Assembly: GCF_000022145.1 (NCBI RefSeq)
Contig: NC_011891.1
Span: 3,206,501-3,270,500, forward strand
Direction of reading: 5' to 3'
Source: Anaeromyxobacter dehalogenans 2CP-1
GTDB taxonomy: Bacteria; Myxococcota; Myxococcia; Myxococcales; Anaeromyxobacteraceae
Length of the DNA stretch: 64,000 nt
Part shown: positions 26,565-36,668 of the stretch, one piece after another
How the letters are laid out: every line of letters starts with the position of its first letter
Position numbering within the stretch: position 1 is the stretch's first letter
Notes under the pieces: model-generated
What the model was told of the DNA's origin: nothing
The model's input: the letters and a program-made list of their open reading frames with translations, nothing else
The model's database searches: none
Translations under genes and position numbers: made by a program

Positions 26565-26578
26565 CGCCGGAGGGGACT

Positions 26579-27403
26579 CTACCCCGGCCGTCCCGGCGTT
26601 CCCAGATAGGCGGCGATATCGGCCGCCGCCGCCTCGACCACCTCGGCGCCGATCGTCTCCACCTCGCGCGCGAACCCCTCCAGGAGCGCGCTGGCCGCCA
26701 CCTGGTTCACGCGCCGCGGGACCCCGCCACTCAGCCGGTGGACCGCCGCCACCGCCGCCGGCTCGAACAGCGCCTCGGTCCGGCCGGCCACCGCCAGCCG
26801 GTGCTCCAGGTAGCGGCCGGTCTCGGGCCCGTCGAGGGCGCCGAGGTGGTAGGCCACCCCGACGCGCTGCAGGAACGCCTCACCACCCCGGGCGCGCAGC
26901 CGCTCGCGCAGCTCCGGCTGACCCACCAGCACCAGCCCGACCAGCGCGCGATCGTCGGCGCACAGGTTGGTGAGGAGCCGCAGCTCGTCGAACGCGGCGC
27001 GGGCCGGGAGGAGCTGCGCCTCGTCCACCACCACCACCGCGAACTGGCCCTCGGCGTCGAGCCGCGCCACGTGGTCGGCGAGCGCCGAGAACGCGTCCGC
27101 CTTCCGCCGCGCCGGCGGCAGCCCGAACCCCTCCGCGATGGTCCCGAGGAGCTGCGCGGCCGGCAGCGCCGGGTGCACCACGAAGCTGAACCGGCAGCGG
27201 TCCGCGAACGCGTCCACCAGCGCGCGCGACAGCGTGGTCTTGCCGGCGCCCACCTCGCCGGTGAGCACCGCCACCTCCCGCTCCTCCAGCGCGTGCGAGA
27301 GCCGCGCCAGCGCCTCGGCGTGCTGGCGCGAGGGGAACAGGAACGCCGGGTCCGGCGTCTTGGAGAACGGCTTGCGGGCGAGGCCGAAGTGCTCGAGGTA
27401 CAT
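26579..27403 (-). CDS. ExeA-like AAA ATPase in chemosensory operon
   Basis: 274 residues beginning MYLEHFGLARKPFSKTPDP, the opening of the ExeA/GspA family. Walker A LTGEVGAGKTTLSRAL lies at about 46-60; Walker B is FAVVVVDEAQLLP, with an arginine-finger region and the LSGGVPRRVNQVA block. Unlike ExeA it has no membrane helix or peptidoglycan-binding domain and is only the ATPase part. It lies between cheA (5 bases) and the cheW genes, so it is likely part of the pathway. Its job there is unknown; it could position the chemosensory array as ParC-like ATPases do (inference). Confidence 0.85.
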   Translation of the reverse strand: MYLEHFGLARKPFSKTPDPAFLFPSRQHAEALARLSHALEEREVAVLTGEVGAGKTTLSRALVDAFADRCRFSFVVHPALPAAQLLGTIAEGFGLPPARRKADAFSALADHVARLDAEGQFAVVVVDEAQLLPARAAFDELRLLTNLCADDRALVGLVLVGQPELRERLRARGGEAFLQRVGVAYHLGALDGPETGRYLEHRLAVAGRTEALFEPAAVAAVHRLSGGVPRRVNQVAASALLEGFAREVETIGAEVVEAAAADIAAYLGTPGRPG

Positions 27404-27408
27404 CCCGG

Positions 27409-29466
27409 CTACCCCGCCGCCTCGCGGGGCTCCCCCGACACCACGTCCTCGATGATGGCGCCCACGTCCAGCACCAGCACCGTGCGGCGGCTGCCCAGGT
27501 CGGTGGCGCCGGCGATGCCGCGCACGCCCTGCAGCACCGAGCCGAGCGGCTTCACCACCACGTCCTGCTGCCCGACCACCGCGTCCACCGCCACGCCCAG
27601 CCGCTCCTGCGCCAGCCCGACCACCACCACGAACAGCCGCTCCGGCGCGCCGGCGCCGGGCAGCCCGAAGAAGGTGGACAGGCGCACCAGCGGCAGCGTC
27701 GCGCCGCGCACGGTGACCACCTCGCGCGTGGAGAGCGTGCGCACCTCGGCGGCGCGGACCTCCAGGATCTCCAGCACGCTGTTGAGCGGCACCGCGTAGG
27801 TCCGGCCCGCCACCCACACCACCAGCGCGCGCACGATCGCGAGCGTCACCGGCAGGGTGATCTCGAAGCGGGTGCCGCGCCCGCGCTCGGTGTGCAGGTC
27901 GATGATCCCGGACAGCGCGGCGACGTTGCTCTTCACCACGTCCATGCCCACGCCGCGGCCGGAGAGGCTGGTGACCTGGCGCGCGGTGGAGAACCCGGGC
28001 ACGAAGATGAGGTTCATGAGCTCGCGGCGGGACAGCGCGCCGACGTCGCCCGCGGTCGCCAGCCCGCGCTGGACCGCCACCTCCCGGATGCGATCCTCGT
28101 CGATGCCGCCGCCGTCGTCCTCGACCACGATCCGGACCTTGTTGCCCTGCGGAGCCGCCTCCAGCCGCACGGTGCCGAGCGGCGGCTTGCCGGCCCGGGC
28201 GCGCCGCTCGGGCGCCTCGATCCCGTGGTCGATGGCGTTGCGGATGAGGTGCATGAGCGGATCGGAGAGGTCCTCGACGATGAGCTTGTCGAGCTCCACC
28301 TCGCCGCCCGAGACCCGGAGGTCGATCTCCTTGCCGACCTCGCGCGCCAGCTTGCGCACCATCCGCGAGAGCTTGTCGAACACCTGCTCCAGCGGGACCA
28401 TGCGCACCTCGAGGATGCCGGCCTGCAGCTCCTCCAGGCGGCGCTCCAGCGTGCGGTTGATGCGCTGCAGCTCGGCCGCCGCGGCCGGGTCGCGCCCCTC
28501 GGCGCGGAGCCGCTCCGCGAGCGCGACGAGGCTCGTCTTGACCAGCACCAGCTCGCCGACGGCGTTCATGAGCCGGTCGAGCTCGTGGATGTCCACCCGC
28601 ACCGCCTGCGAGGCGGAGCGCAGCGACGCGGCGTCGTCCGATGGGGCCTCGGGCGCGGGGGAGAGCGCGCCGCCGGCGCGCCGGGGCGCGTCGGCGCGCG
28701 GCGCGGGCGGCGGCGCCTCGACCCGCGGCACCGCCTCGACCGCCGCGGCCGGGCCCGCCTCGCGGCGGATCGCGTCCACCGGCTCCTTCGAGGCGAACAG
28801 CAGCTCGAACGCGATCGCCTGGGGATCGCGCAGGTCCGAGGACGGCAGCGTCGAGACCACCTCGCCGAGCCGCTTCAGCCGCCCGTTCAGCGCGGCCAGC
28901 TCGCGGTCGAACCCGTCCAGGTCGAAGCTCACCTTCACCCGGTGCAGCCCCAGCCCCTTGTCGAGGTTGGCGCGGAGCCGGTGCTCCTCGTACTCGGTGA
29001 GGATGCCGAGGACCTCGGGCCCCAGCGCCACGGTCGCGAGCGAGTCGGCCGCGCGGGCCGGCGGCGGCGCCTCGCCGGCGCGGAGCCGGTCGGTGAGCCG
29101 GGCGGCGGCGTCGGTGCTCGCCGGCGCCGCGCCGGAGGCCTCCTCCGCCACGATGCGCGACAGCACCTCCGGCGCCTCGAGCAGCAGGTCGAGCGCGGGG
29201 CGGTCCAGCCGGCGCCGGCCCAGCCGCACCTCGTCGAGCAGGTCCTCGAGCGCGTGGGCGAGGCGCGTGAGGCGCTCCACCCCGGACATCGAGGACAGGC
29301 CCTTCAGCGTGTGGGCGGCGCGGAAGACGCCGTTCAGGACGTCCGGGTCCGGATCCTCGTGCCCGCCCGCCTCGAGCTGCATGAGCCCGTGGCCGAGCGC
29401 GTCGATCGTCTCCTGCGCTTCGGAGACGAACTCGGCGAGCGCCTTCTGGGATCGGTCGGCCGGCAT
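27409..29466 (-). CDS. cheA: Chemotaxis histidine kinase CheA
   Basis: 685 residues. HPt domain at 1-110 with the phosphorylated His in FRAAHTLKGLSSM. Then a regulatory region, Pro/Ala linker, dimerisation helices (LDRLMNAVGELVLVKTSL), the ATPase domain with HLIRNAIDHGIE (N box) and EDDGGGIDEDRI (G1), FVPGFSTA (F box) and GRGVGMDVV (G2), and a C-terminal CheW-like domain (about 550-685). No receiver domain is fused. All catalytic parts are intact, so it should phosphorylate CheY and CheB of this operon. Confidence 0.96.
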   Translation of the reverse strand: MPADRSQKALAEFVSEAQETIDALGHGLMQLEAGGHEDPDPDVLNGVFRAAHTLKGLSSMSGVERLTRLAHALEDLLDEVRLGRRRLDRPALDLLLEAPEVLSRIVAEEASGAAPASTDAAARLTDRLRAGEAPPPARAADSLATVALGPEVLGILTEYEEHRLRANLDKGLGLHRVKVSFDLDGFDRELAALNGRLKRLGEVVSTLPSSDLRDPQAIAFELLFASKEPVDAIRREAGPAAAVEAVPRVEAPPPAPRADAPRRAGGALSPAPEAPSDDAASLRSASQAVRVDIHELDRLMNAVGELVLVKTSLVALAERLRAEGRDPAAAAELQRINRTLERRLEELQAGILEVRMVPLEQVFDKLSRMVRKLAREVGKEIDLRVSGGEVELDKLIVEDLSDPLMHLIRNAIDHGIEAPERRARAGKPPLGTVRLEAAPQGNKVRIVVEDDGGGIDEDRIREVAVQRGLATAGDVGALSRRELMNLIFVPGFSTARQVTSLSGRGVGMDVVKSNVAALSGIIDLHTERGRGTRFEITLPVTLAIVRALVVWVAGRTYAVPLNSVLEILEVRAAEVRTLSTREVVTVRGATLPLVRLSTFFGLPGAGAPERLFVVVVGLAQERLGVAVDAVVGQQDVVVKPLGSVLQGVRGIAGATDLGSRRTVLVLDVGAIIEDVVSGEPREAAG

Positions 29467-29500
29467 GGGGCGGCGCGGAGGCGCGGGCCCCGCGGCCGGG

Positions 29501-30079
29501 TCAGCGTACCACGCCGCCGACGTGCGGCAAGGCGCGGCCCCGGGACGGCATCTCCACGCGCGACGGGGGCGCCACCACCTCGACGTCCAGCCCCATGGCG
29601 TTGCGGGCGGCGGTCAGGTCTCGCTGCAGCGCGCGCGGCTCACCGAGCAGCACCTGCCGGCGCACCGGCCGGAGCGTGCTGGCCTCGAGCCAGAGCCGGG
29701 CCGCCAGCCCCGGCTCGCCGGCGAACGGGGGAAGGGACGAGGCGAACGCGTCGCTCCCGGCGCGGGCCATGGCGGTGCAGGCGCGGCGGGCGGCGCCGAG
29801 GAACGCGTCCGGCGCGAGCGGCACCGCGGGGAGGCCGAAGCAGAACACGCGCGCGGGGCGGATGCGGCCGCCGGAAGGCACGAGCAGCGCCTCCTCCGGC
29901 GCCGCCTCGAACAGCCCGCCGCGGATCACGCGCGAGACCGCGCCGCACATCCGCCAGTCCACGAAGCCGGCCAGCCCCTGCAGCGGCCGCTCCGGCCCGA
30001 CGAAGACGCACAGCGCGTCCACGTCGAGCGCGTCGATGGCCTGCAGGCCCAGCTCTGCCACCTCGATCTTGAGCGTCAC
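29501..30079 (-). CDS. Orphan M17 leucyl-aminopeptidase N-terminal-like domain
   Basis: 192 residues from GTG at 30079. The pattern LDVDALCVFVGPERPLQGLAG, then VDWRMCGAVSRVIRGGLFEAAPEE, ALLVPSGGRIRPARVFCFGL matches the macro-like N-terminal domain of M17 aminopeptidases (PepA). The catalytic C-terminal domain, with its metal ligands, is absent: the gene ends where that domain would start, and no remnant lies in the 34 bases before cheA. It follows nusB by 10 bases. It could be a ligand-binding module; function unknown. Whether it belongs with the rib/nusB genes or with cheA cannot be decided. Confidence 0.65.
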   Translation of the reverse strand: MTLKIEVAELGLQAIDALDVDALCVFVGPERPLQGLAGFVDWRMCGAVSRVIRGGLFEAAPEEALLVPSGGRIRPARVFCFGLPAVPLAPDAFLGAARRACTAMARAGSDAFASSLPPFAGEPGLAARLWLEASTLRPVRRQVLLGEPRALQRDLTAARNAMGLDVEVVAPPSRVEMPSRGRALPHVGGVVR

Positions 30080-30089
30080 GCCTCGCCCC

Positions 30090-30524
30090 TCACCGCTCGC
30101 CGCGGCGCGCGGGCGGCAGGCCGCTCGCCACCTTGTCGAGGACGCCGTTCACGAACGCGCCCGAGCTCTCGGAGCCGTACTTCTTCCCGAGCTCGATGGC
30201 CTCGTTGATCACCACCTTCACTGGCACGTCGGTGCGCAGCAGCTCGAAGACCGCCAGCCGCAGCACGTTCCGGTCCACCTTGGCCATCCGGTCGAGGCGC
30301 CAGTTGGTGGAGACCGCCTCGATGGCCTCGTCCACCGCGCGCCGGTGCTGGGCCACGCCGCGCACCAGCCCCTCGGCGAGGTCCATCACCTCGCGCTCGA
30401 CCGGCTCGAAGCTCTTCCAGAAGCGGGAGAGGGCGTCGTCGATGCCCTCGGCCGCGACGTCGATCTGGTAGAGCGCCTGCAGCGCGCGCTCCCGGGCCCT
30501 GGTCCGCCGCGACGTCACCGTCAC
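30090..30524 (-). CDS. nusB: Transcription antitermination protein NusB
   Basis: 144 residues from GTG at 30524, overlapping the ribH stop. All-helical, with [18 protein letters not shown] at the N-terminus and [35 protein letters not shown] in the C-terminal half, the most conserved NusB segment. It binds boxA RNA with S10 (NusE) during rRNA transcription. The ribH-nusB order is widespread. Confidence 0.96.
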
Positions 30525-31009
30525 TCCGCCTTCCGCGCGGGGGCGCGCGCGATCGCGCGCAGCACGTTGGCCTGCTCCACCGCCGCGGCCGCGGCGTCGG
30601 CGCCCTTGTTGCCCGCCTTCACGCCGGCGCGCTCCAGCGCCTGCTCCATGCTGTCGCAGGTGAGGACGCCCATCGTCACCGCGCAGCCGGCCTCCATGGC
30701 GACGTGGGCCACGCCCTTCGTGACCTCGGCCGACACGTACTCGAAGTGCGGCGTGCCGCCCCGGATCACCGCGCCGAGCGCGACGACCGCGTCGTACCGG
30801 CCGGTCGCGACCACCCGCCGGAGGACCGCCGGCAGCTCGAACGTGCCCGGGCAGCGGAACACGTCGACGTCGCCGTCGGCGACGCCGTGCCGCCGGAGCG
30901 CGTCGGCCGCGCCCACCAGGAGCTGCTCGGTGACGAGCGAGTTGAAGCGCGCCACCACCAGCGCGGCCTTGAGGCCGGTGCCGACCAGCGAGCCTTCGTA
31001 GACGTTCAT
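30521..31009 (-). CDS. ribH: 6,7-dimethyl-8-ribityllumazine synthase
   Basis: 162 residues. Condenses 5-amino-6-ribitylaminouracil with 3,4-dihydroxy-2-butanone 4-phosphate, the penultimate step of riboflavin synthesis, in an icosahedral or pentameric shell. Family motifs: [36 protein letters not shown], and [11 protein letters not shown] at 31009 overlaps the ribBA stop (ATGA). Confidence 0.97.
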   Translation of the reverse strand: MNVYEGSLVGTGLKAALVVARFNSLVTEQLLVGAADALRRHGVADGDVDVFRCPGTFELPAVLRRVVATGRYDAVVALGAVIRGGTPHFEYVSAEVTKGVAHVAMEAGCAVTMGVLTCDSMEQALERAGVKAGNKGADAAAAAVEQANVLRAIARAPARKAE

Positions 31010-32334
31010 CGCCTTCCCTTTCCCTTCCTGGACGCGGGGGCCGGGCGCCGCCGCTTGGCGGCCCGCGCCGGGGCCGCCGGCGCCCGTGCCGCCGCCGCCG
31101 CCGCGACCGGCGCCAGCGTGAGCAGGTGGCCCATCTTGTCCCGCTTGGTGATGAGGTACGCGCGGTTGCGGCGCGTCGCAGGCATCTCGATCGCCACCCG
31201 CTCCACCACCTCGAGGCCGTAGCCCTCGAGCCCGATGATCTTCTTCGGGTTGTTGGTGAGGAGCCGCATCTTGCGCACGCCCAGATCGCGGAGGATCTGG
31301 GCACCGATGCCGTAGTCCCGCAGGTCCGGCTTGAAGCCGAGGCGCACGTTCGCCTCGGCGGTGTCGTAGCCCTCGTCCTGCAGGTTGTACGCCTTCAGCT
31401 TGTTCGCCAGGCCGATGCCCCTGCCCTCCTGGTCGAGGTAGAGCAGGACGCCCTTGCCGGCGCGGTCGATCTGGTCCAGCGCCGCGTGGAGCTGCGGGCC
31501 GCAGTCGCAGCGCTCGCTCCCGAACACGTCGCCCGTGAGGCACTTCGAGTGCACCCGCACCAGCACCGCCTCGTTCGGCCGCCACTTGCCCTTCACCAGC
31601 GCCACGTGCTGGTGCCGGTCCACGTCGTTCTCGTAGGCGACGGCGCGGTACTCGCCGTGCTCGGTGGGCAGCGGCGCCTCCGCCGCGCGGCGCACGAGCG
31701 TGTCCTTCATCATCCGGTAGGAGATGAGGTCGGCGACGGAGACGATGGGCAGGTCGTGCGCCCGGGAGAGCTTCTCCAGCTCGGGCATGCGCGCCATGGT
31801 GCCGTCGTCGTTCATCACCTCGCAGATCACGCCGGCGGGCTTCAGGCCGGCGAGGCGGGCCAGGTCGACCGAGCCCTCGGTCTGGCCGGCGCGCACCAGC
31901 ACGCCGCCCTTCCGGGCGCGCAGCGGGAACACGTGGCCCGGTCGCGCCAGGTCCTCGGGGCGGCAGCCGTCGGCGACCGCGGTGAGGATGGTGTGGGCGC
32001 GGTCCTTGGCGCTGATGCCGGTGCTCACGCCCTGGCGCGCCTCGATCGACACGGTGAACGCGGTGCCGAAGCCCGACGTGTTCGCCGTCTCGTCCACCAT
32101 GAGCGGGAGGCGCAGCTGCCGCACCTTCTCCTCGGTGAGCGACAGGCAGACCAGGCCGCGCCCGTAGCGGGCCATGAAGTTCACCGCCGCCGGGGTGACC
32201 TTCTCCGCGGCGAGGCACAGGTCGCCCTCGTTCTCGCGGTCCTCGTCGTCGGTCAGGATCACCATCTTGCCGGCGCGGAGGTAGGCGATGGCCTTCTCCA
32301 CCGAGTCGACGGCGTGCTGCGCGTGCTCCGTCAC
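31006..32334 (-). CDS. ribBA: Bifunctional DHBP synthase / GTP cyclohydrolase II
   Basis: 442 residues. The N-terminal half (1-200) is 3,4-dihydroxy-2-butanone-4-phosphate synthase with [11 protein letters not shown] and RPGHVFPL. The C-terminal half is GTP cyclohydrolase II with the zinc site [29 protein letters not shown] and LLTNNPKKI. These are the first steps of both branches to riboflavin. The last ~35 residues form an Ala/Arg/Lys-rich basic tail not needed in other RibBA. GTG start overlaps the ribE stop. Confidence 0.96.
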   Translation of the reverse strand: MTEHAQHAVDSVEKAIAYLRAGKMVILTDDEDRENEGDLCLAAEKVTPAAVNFMARYGRGLVCLSLTEEKVRQLRLPLMVDETANTSGFGTAFTVSIEARQGVSTGISAKDRAHTILTAVADGCRPEDLARPGHVFPLRARKGGVLVRAGQTEGSVDLARLAGLKPAGVICEVMNDDGTMARMPELEKLSRAHDLPIVSVADLISYRMMKDTLVRRAAEAPLPTEHGEYRAVAYENDVDRHQHVALVKGKWRPNEAVLVRVHSKCLTGDVFGSERCDCGPQLHAALDQIDRAGKGVLLYLDQEGRGIGLANKLKAYNLQDEGYDTAEANVRLGFKPDLRDYGIGAQILRDLGVRKMRLLTNNPKKIIGLEGYGLEVVERVAIEMPATRRNRAYLITKRDKMGHLLTLAPVAAAAAARAPAAPARAAKRRRPAPASRKGKGRR

Positions 32335-32978
32335 GGCTTCTCCTCTGCTGCGTATCCCCAGCGGGCGAGATCGCCCGCCCCGAGCCCCTCGAAGGCCCGC
32401 AGGCGCGCCACGTGGCGCGCCAGCACGTCGGCCTCGAGGTTCACCTTCGTGCCCGCGGCGGCCTGGCCCAGCGTGGTGCGGGCCAGCGTCTCCGGGATGA
32501 GCGCGAGCTCGAACCGGTCCCGTCCGGCCGTCGCCACGGTGAGCGACACCCCGTCCACCGCGATCGAGCCCTTCTCCGCCACGAGCGGCGCGATCGAGGG
32601 CGGCAGCGAGATCGTGAGGCGCGCGCCCTGCCCCTCCGGCACGCGGCGCAGCACCTCGCCCACCGCGTCCACGTGGCCCTGCACCAGGTGCCCCCCGAGC
32701 CGCTCGCCCACGGCGAGGGCGCGCTCCAGGTTCACCTTCGCGCCCGGCCTCCAGCCGCCGACGGTGGTGCGCGCGAGCGTCTCCGGGACCGCGTCGAACG
32801 ACACCAGGCCGCCGCCGCGCTCGACCACCGTGAGGCACGCGCCGGAGCAGGCGATGCTCTCGCCCAGCACCAGCTCGTCCACCGGCAGCCGCGCCGGGCG
32901 GAGCGTCAGGCGAGCGCCTCCCTGCCGGGGGACGATCCGCTCCACCACGCCGACGTCGGCGACGAGTCCGGTGAACAT
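32331..32978 (-). CDS. ribE: Riboflavin synthase alpha subunit
   Basis: 215 residues. Starts [15 protein letters not shown], the family opening, and contains two lumazine-binding repeats (about 1-97 and 98-195) with [14 protein letters not shown] and [14 protein letters not shown]. It dismutates two ribityllumazines to riboflavin. It lies 12 bases from the ribD stop and is coupled to ribBA. Confidence 0.96.
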   Translation of the reverse strand: MFTGLVADVGVVERIVPRQGGARLTLRPARLPVDELVLGESIACSGACLTVVERGGGLVSFDAVPETLARTTVGGWRPGAKVNLERALAVGERLGGHLVQGHVDAVGEVLRRVPEGQGARLTISLPPSIAPLVAEKGSIAVDGVSLTVATAGRDRFELALIPETLARTTLGQAAAGTKVNLEADVLARHVARLRAFEGLGAGDLARWGYAAEEKP

Positions 32979-32990
32979 TTCGCGCGAATC

Positions 32991-34169
32991 CTAGCCTCGT
33001 TGGGGGTTTTTGGCCAACGCGGCGCGGCGCGCGGGGACGCCCGTGACGAGCAGGTCGTCGCCCACCCGCTCGAACGCCACCTGCTCCAGGCGCAGCGCGT
33101 CCGCCATCCGCGCCGGCCCGCGGCCCGCCACGAGCGGCACGCCGTCCCCGCCCGCGATCTTCGGCGCGACGAAGACGGCCACCCGGTCCACCAGGCCGGC
33201 CTCGAGGAAGCGCGCGTGGACGTGCGCGCCGCCCTCCACGAGCAGGTGCGCGACGCCGCGCGCGGCGAGCTTCGCGAGCAGGTCCCGCAGGTCCACCCCG
33301 CCCTTCCCGCGGCGGCAGCGCACGAGCTCCACGCCGGGCCCGTACCGGCGCGCCGGCGCGGCAGACGCGTGCGCCACGAGCGTCGGGGCCGGCGAGCCGC
33401 CGCGGAACAGCGCCAGCGTCCGCGGCAGCGAGAGATCGCTGTCGAGCACGACGCGGATCGGGTCGCGGCCGCCGCGCGGCAGGCGCGTGGTGAGCCGCGG
33501 GTCGTCGGCCCGGGCCGTCCCGGCGCCCACCAGCACCGCGTCCACCCGGTCGCGGAGCCGGTGCACCCAGGCGCGCGCCGCCTCGCCGCTCACCCAGCGC
33601 GCGTCGCCGGTGCGGGTGGCGATGCGGCCGTCGAGCGTCACCGCCGCCTTCAGCGTCACGAACGGCCGACCCTCGGTGATGAACGTGAACCAGGGCGCGT
33701 TGAGGCGGTCGCACGCGTCGCGCAGCACGCCCTTCACCACCGCCACGCCGTGCCGGCGGAGCCGGGCCATCCCGCGCCCGTTCACCAGCGGGTTCGGGTC
33801 GCTCGAGCCCACGAACACCCGCCGCACCCCGGCCTCGAGCAGCGCCACCGAGCAGGGCGGCGTCTTGCCGAAGTGATCGCAGGGCTCGAGCGTGGTGTAC
33901 ACGTCCGCCCCGCGCGCCAGCGCCCCGGCGGCCCGGAGCGCCACCACCTCGGCGTGCGGCCCGCCGGCGCGCGCGTGGTGGCCTCGCCCGACCACGCGCC
34001 CGTCGCGGACCACCACCGCGCCCACCGCGGGGTTCGGGCTGGTGCGCCCCAGCCCGCGCGCCGCCTCGCGCACGGCCAGGCGCATGAAGCGCTCCGCCTC
34101 CGCGCCGGCGACGGGCGCGGGCGCGCGGGCGCTCGCCCGCCACCCCGACGGCGCCGCGCGTGCGGTCAC
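32991..34169 (-). CDS. ribD: Bifunctional riboflavin deaminase/reductase RibD
   Basis: 392 residues from GTG at 34169 (overlapping the nrdR stop). After ~25 extra residues comes the deaminase domain with zinc ligands in GPHAEVVAL and [15 protein letters not shown]. The reductase domain follows (about 170-385): [19 protein letters not shown] and [13 protein letters not shown]. It converts the pyrimidine from GTP cyclohydrolase II. No FMN riboswitch-like element is seen ahead of it; nrdR is directly upstream. Confidence 0.95.
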   Translation of the reverse strand: MTARAAPSGWRASARAPAPVAGAEAERFMRLAVREAARGLGRTSPNPAVGAVVVRDGRVVGRGHHARAGGPHAEVVALRAAGALARGADVYTTLEPCDHFGKTPPCSVALLEAGVRRVFVGSSDPNPLVNGRGMARLRRHGVAVVKGVLRDACDRLNAPWFTFITEGRPFVTLKAAVTLDGRIATRTGDARWVSGEAARAWVHRLRDRVDAVLVGAGTARADDPRLTTRLPRGGRDPIRVVLDSDLSLPRTLALFRGGSPAPTLVAHASAAPARRYGPGVELVRCRRGKGGVDLRDLLAKLAARGVAHLLVEGGAHVHARFLEAGLVDRVAVFVAPKIAGGDGVPLVAGRGPARMADALRLEQVAFERVGDDLLVTGVPARRAALAKNPQRG

Positions 34170-34633
34170 CGCTCCTCCCCGTCCTTCCGCGCCAGCCCGG
34201 CCAGCTCGGTCATGAACTCGCCCACGTCGCGAAAGGCCCGGTACACCGAGGCGAAGCGCACGTAGGCGACCTCGTCGAGCGTGCGGAGCCGCTGCATCAC
34301 CGCCTCGCCGATGACGGCGGTGCGGATCTCGCGCTCGCCCAGCTCCTGGACCTGCCGCTCCACCGCCGAGACGAGCGCCTCCACCTGCTCGGTGGAGACC
34401 GGCCGCTTCTGGCAGGCGGTGGCGACGCCCTCGACGATCTTGGCGCGGTCGAACGCCTCGCGCCGGCCGTCCTTCTTCACCACCTGCGGGAGCACGTCCT
34501 CGATGCGCTCGTACGTCGTGAACCGCCGCTCGCAGGACAGGCACGCCCGGCGCCGGCGCGTGGCCTGGCCGTCCTGCGTCTCGCGCGAGTCCACCACCCG
34601 GTCCTCGAGGTGTCCGCAGTACGGACAGCGCAT
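34166..34633 (-). CDS. nrdR: Transcriptional repressor NrdR
   Basis: 155 residues. N-terminal zinc ribbon with [18 protein letters not shown] and [16 protein letters not shown], then an ATP-cone domain ([14 protein letters not shown]). It senses ATP/dATP and represses ribonucleotide reductase genes through NrdR boxes. No reductase gene is near; its position at the head of the rib operon after glyA is the usual one in proteobacteria. Confidence 0.96.
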   Translation of the reverse strand: MRCPYCGHLEDRVVDSRETQDGQATRRRRACLSCERRFTTYERIEDVLPQVVKKDGRREAFDRAKIVEGVATACQKRPVSTEQVEALVSAVERQVQELGEREIRTAVIGEAVMQRLRTLDEVAYVRFASVYRAFRDVGEFMTELAGLARKDGEER

Positions 34634-34699
34634 GGTCCACTCACCCCGGCCCGCCGCCCGGCGCGGGGCCCCGGCCGGCCCCGGCCCGCGGCACGGCCG

Positions 34700-35953
34700 T
34701 CAGACGCGATCCGCGTACATCGGGAAGTGCGCGCAGAGGTCCTTCACCTCGCCGCGCACGCGCGCCAGCACCTGCTCGTCGGCCGGCGCGTCGAGCACGC
34801 GCCCGATGAGCGCGGCCACCAGCGTCATCTCGCGGCTGCCCATCCCGCGGGTGGTGAGCGCCGGCGTCCCGACCCGGATCCCGGAGGTGGTCATCGGCTT
34901 CTCCGGGTCCCACGGGATCATGTTCTTGTTCACGGTGATGCCGGCCTTGCCGAGCGCCTCCTCGGCGATCTTGCCGGTGAGCTTCTTCGGGCGGAGGTCC
35001 ACCAGCATCAGGTGGTTGTCGGTGCCGCCGGAGACGAGCCGCAGCCCGGCCGACTTCAGCCCCTCCGCCAGCACCTGCGCGTTCTCCACGATGCGCCGCT
35101 GGTACGCCTTGAACTCGGGGCGGAGCGCCTCGCCGAACGCCACCGCCTTCGCGGCGATCACGTGCTCGAGCGGGCCACCCTGGATGCCGGGGAAGATCTG
35201 CGAGTTGAGCGTCTTCGCGTGCGCCTCGCGGCAGAGGATCATGCCGCCGCGCGGGCCGCGGAGCGTCTTGTGCGTGGTGGTGGTGACGATCTCCGAGTGC
35301 GGCACCGGCGACGGGTGCAGCCCGGCCGCGACCAGGCCGGCGATGTGCGCCATGTCCACCACCATGGCCGCGCCGACCTCGTTCGCGATCTCGGCGAAGC
35401 GATCGAAGTGCAGCGTCCGCGAGTAGGCGCTCGCGCCGACCATCAGGATGCGCGGCTTGTGCTCGCGGGCGAGGCGCGCCACCTCGTCCATGTCGATGGT
35501 CTCGTCGGACTGGCGGAGGCCGTACGGGACGATCTTGAAGAGCTTGCCGGAGAAGTTCACCGGCGAGCCGTGGGTGAGGTGCCCACCGAAGTTCAGGCTC
35601 ATCGCGAGCACCGTGTCGCCCGGCTTCGCGAGCGCGAAGTACGCGGCCATGTTGGCCTGCGAGCCGGCGTGCGGCTGCACGTTCGCGTGGTCGGCGCCGA
35701 ACAGCTGCTTGGCCCGGTCGATGGCGAGCTGCTCGACCTGGTCCACCACCTCGCAGCCGCCGTAGTAGCGCTTGCCCGGGTAGCCCTCGGCGTACTTGTT
35801 GGTGAGGGTCGAGCCGAGGGCCTCGAGCACCGCCGGCGAGACGAAGTTCTCGCTGGCGATGAGCTCGAGCCCCTCCGCCTGGCGCCGCGTCTCCTCGCGG
35901 ATGAGCTTCGCGATCTGCGGATCGGCCTCGGCGAGGCGCTGCGTGGGCATCAT
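34700..35953 (-). CDS. glyA: Serine hydroxymethyltransferase
   Basis: 417 residues, the standard size. PLP enzyme interconverting serine and glycine and charging tetrahydrofolate with a one-carbon unit. The PLP lysine is in [33 protein letters not shown] and the [13 protein letters not shown] block are also present. GAGGAG precedes the tandem ATG codons at 35953 and 35950. Confidence 0.97.
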   Translation of the reverse strand: MMPTQRLAEADPQIAKLIREETRRQAEGLELIASENFVSPAVLEALGSTLTNKYAEGYPGKRYYGGCEVVDQVEQLAIDRAKQLFGADHANVQPHAGSQANMAAYFALAKPGDTVLAMSLNFGGHLTHGSPVNFSGKLFKIVPYGLRQSDETIDMDEVARLAREHKPRILMVGASAYSRTLHFDRFAEIANEVGAAMVVDMAHIAGLVAAGLHPSPVPHSEIVTTTTHKTLRGPRGGMILCREAHAKTLNSQIFPGIQGGPLEHVIAAKAVAFGEALRPEFKAYQRRIVENAQVLAEGLKSAGLRLVSGGTDNHLMLVDLRPKKLTGKIAEEALGKAGITVNKNMIPWDPEKPMTTSGIRVGTPALTTRGMGSREMTLVAALIGRVLDAPADEQVLARVRGEVKDLCAHFPMYADRV

Positions 35954-36026
35954 CTTCGTTCTCTCCTCGGGAGCGTGGCGGGAGGGCGGTTCTATCGCGC
36001 CCCGCCGGGTCAGGCAACGGGGCGGT

Positions 36027-36470
36027 TCAGCGCTCCAGGGCGCCGATCTTGTCGACGCGCCGCTGGTGCCGCCCGCCCTCGAACGGCGTCTCCAGGAACG
36101 CCTTCACGACGGCCGCGCCCAGGCCGAGCCCGAGCACCCGCTCGCCGATGCAGAGCACGTTCGCGTCGTTGTGGGCGCGGGCCATCCGCGCGTCGAACTC
36201 GGTGACGCAGTGGGCCGCCCGGACGCCGTGGACCTTGTTGGCGGAGATCGACATGCCGATGCCGGTCCCGCACACCAGGATGCCCAGGCGCGCGCGCCCG
36301 GCAGCCACCGCCTCGGCCACCTGCCGCGCGTAGTCGGGGTAGTCCACGCTCTCGCCCGAGAACGGCCCCAGGTCCTCGACCTCGAACCCGGCCGCCCGCG
36401 CCACCTTCACCGCCTCGGCCCGCAGGTTCAGCCCTGCGTGGTCGGAGCCCGCGATCACCCGTTCGGCCAT
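36027..36470 (-). CDS. rpiB: Ribose-5-phosphate isomerase B
   Basis: 147 residues. [12 protein letters not shown] opening and [21 protein letters not shown] with the catalytic Cys, and the [17 protein letters not shown] block, typical of RpiB (LacAB_rpiB family). It interconverts ribose- and ribulose-5-phosphate. ATG at 36470 has GGAGG 5 bases ahead. The rpiB-glyA order is common. Confidence 0.95.
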   Translation of the reverse strand: MAERVIAGSDHAGLNLRAEAVKVARAAGFEVEDLGPFSGESVDYPDYARQVAEAVAAGRARLGILVCGTGIGMSISANKVHGVRAAHCVTEFDARMARAHNDANVLCIGERVLGLGLGAAVVKAFLETPFEGGRHQRRVDKIGALER

Positions 36471-36610
36471 CACCGCCTCCTCTTGCGAAGGGGGCGCATT
36501 GTTCCACAGGACGCGCCCCCGCGCATCCGCCCCGCGGTGCGCCGGCCGCCCGCCGCCTCGCCCTTCCGGGCGATGGGCCGCCACCGGCCGGCGGCTCCCC
36601 CGGAACGCGA

Positions 36611-36644
36611 GAGGCGCCGACCCCGCGCGGCGGGGCGGCGCCTC
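36611..36644 (-). terminator. Hairpin after fabF
   Basis: GAGGCGCCG and CGGCGCCTC form a 9-bp stem, 25 bases beyond the fabF stop. No T-tract, but a likely end of the fab operon transcript. Confidence 0.5.
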
Positions 36645-36668
36645 GGGGGGTCGCGGCCGGCCGGGCCG

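Noticed and set aside
34170-34699. FMN riboswitch ahead of the riboflavin genes
   Set aside because: No RFN-type conserved blocks are seen; ribD is coupled to nrdR and there is too little non-coding space.
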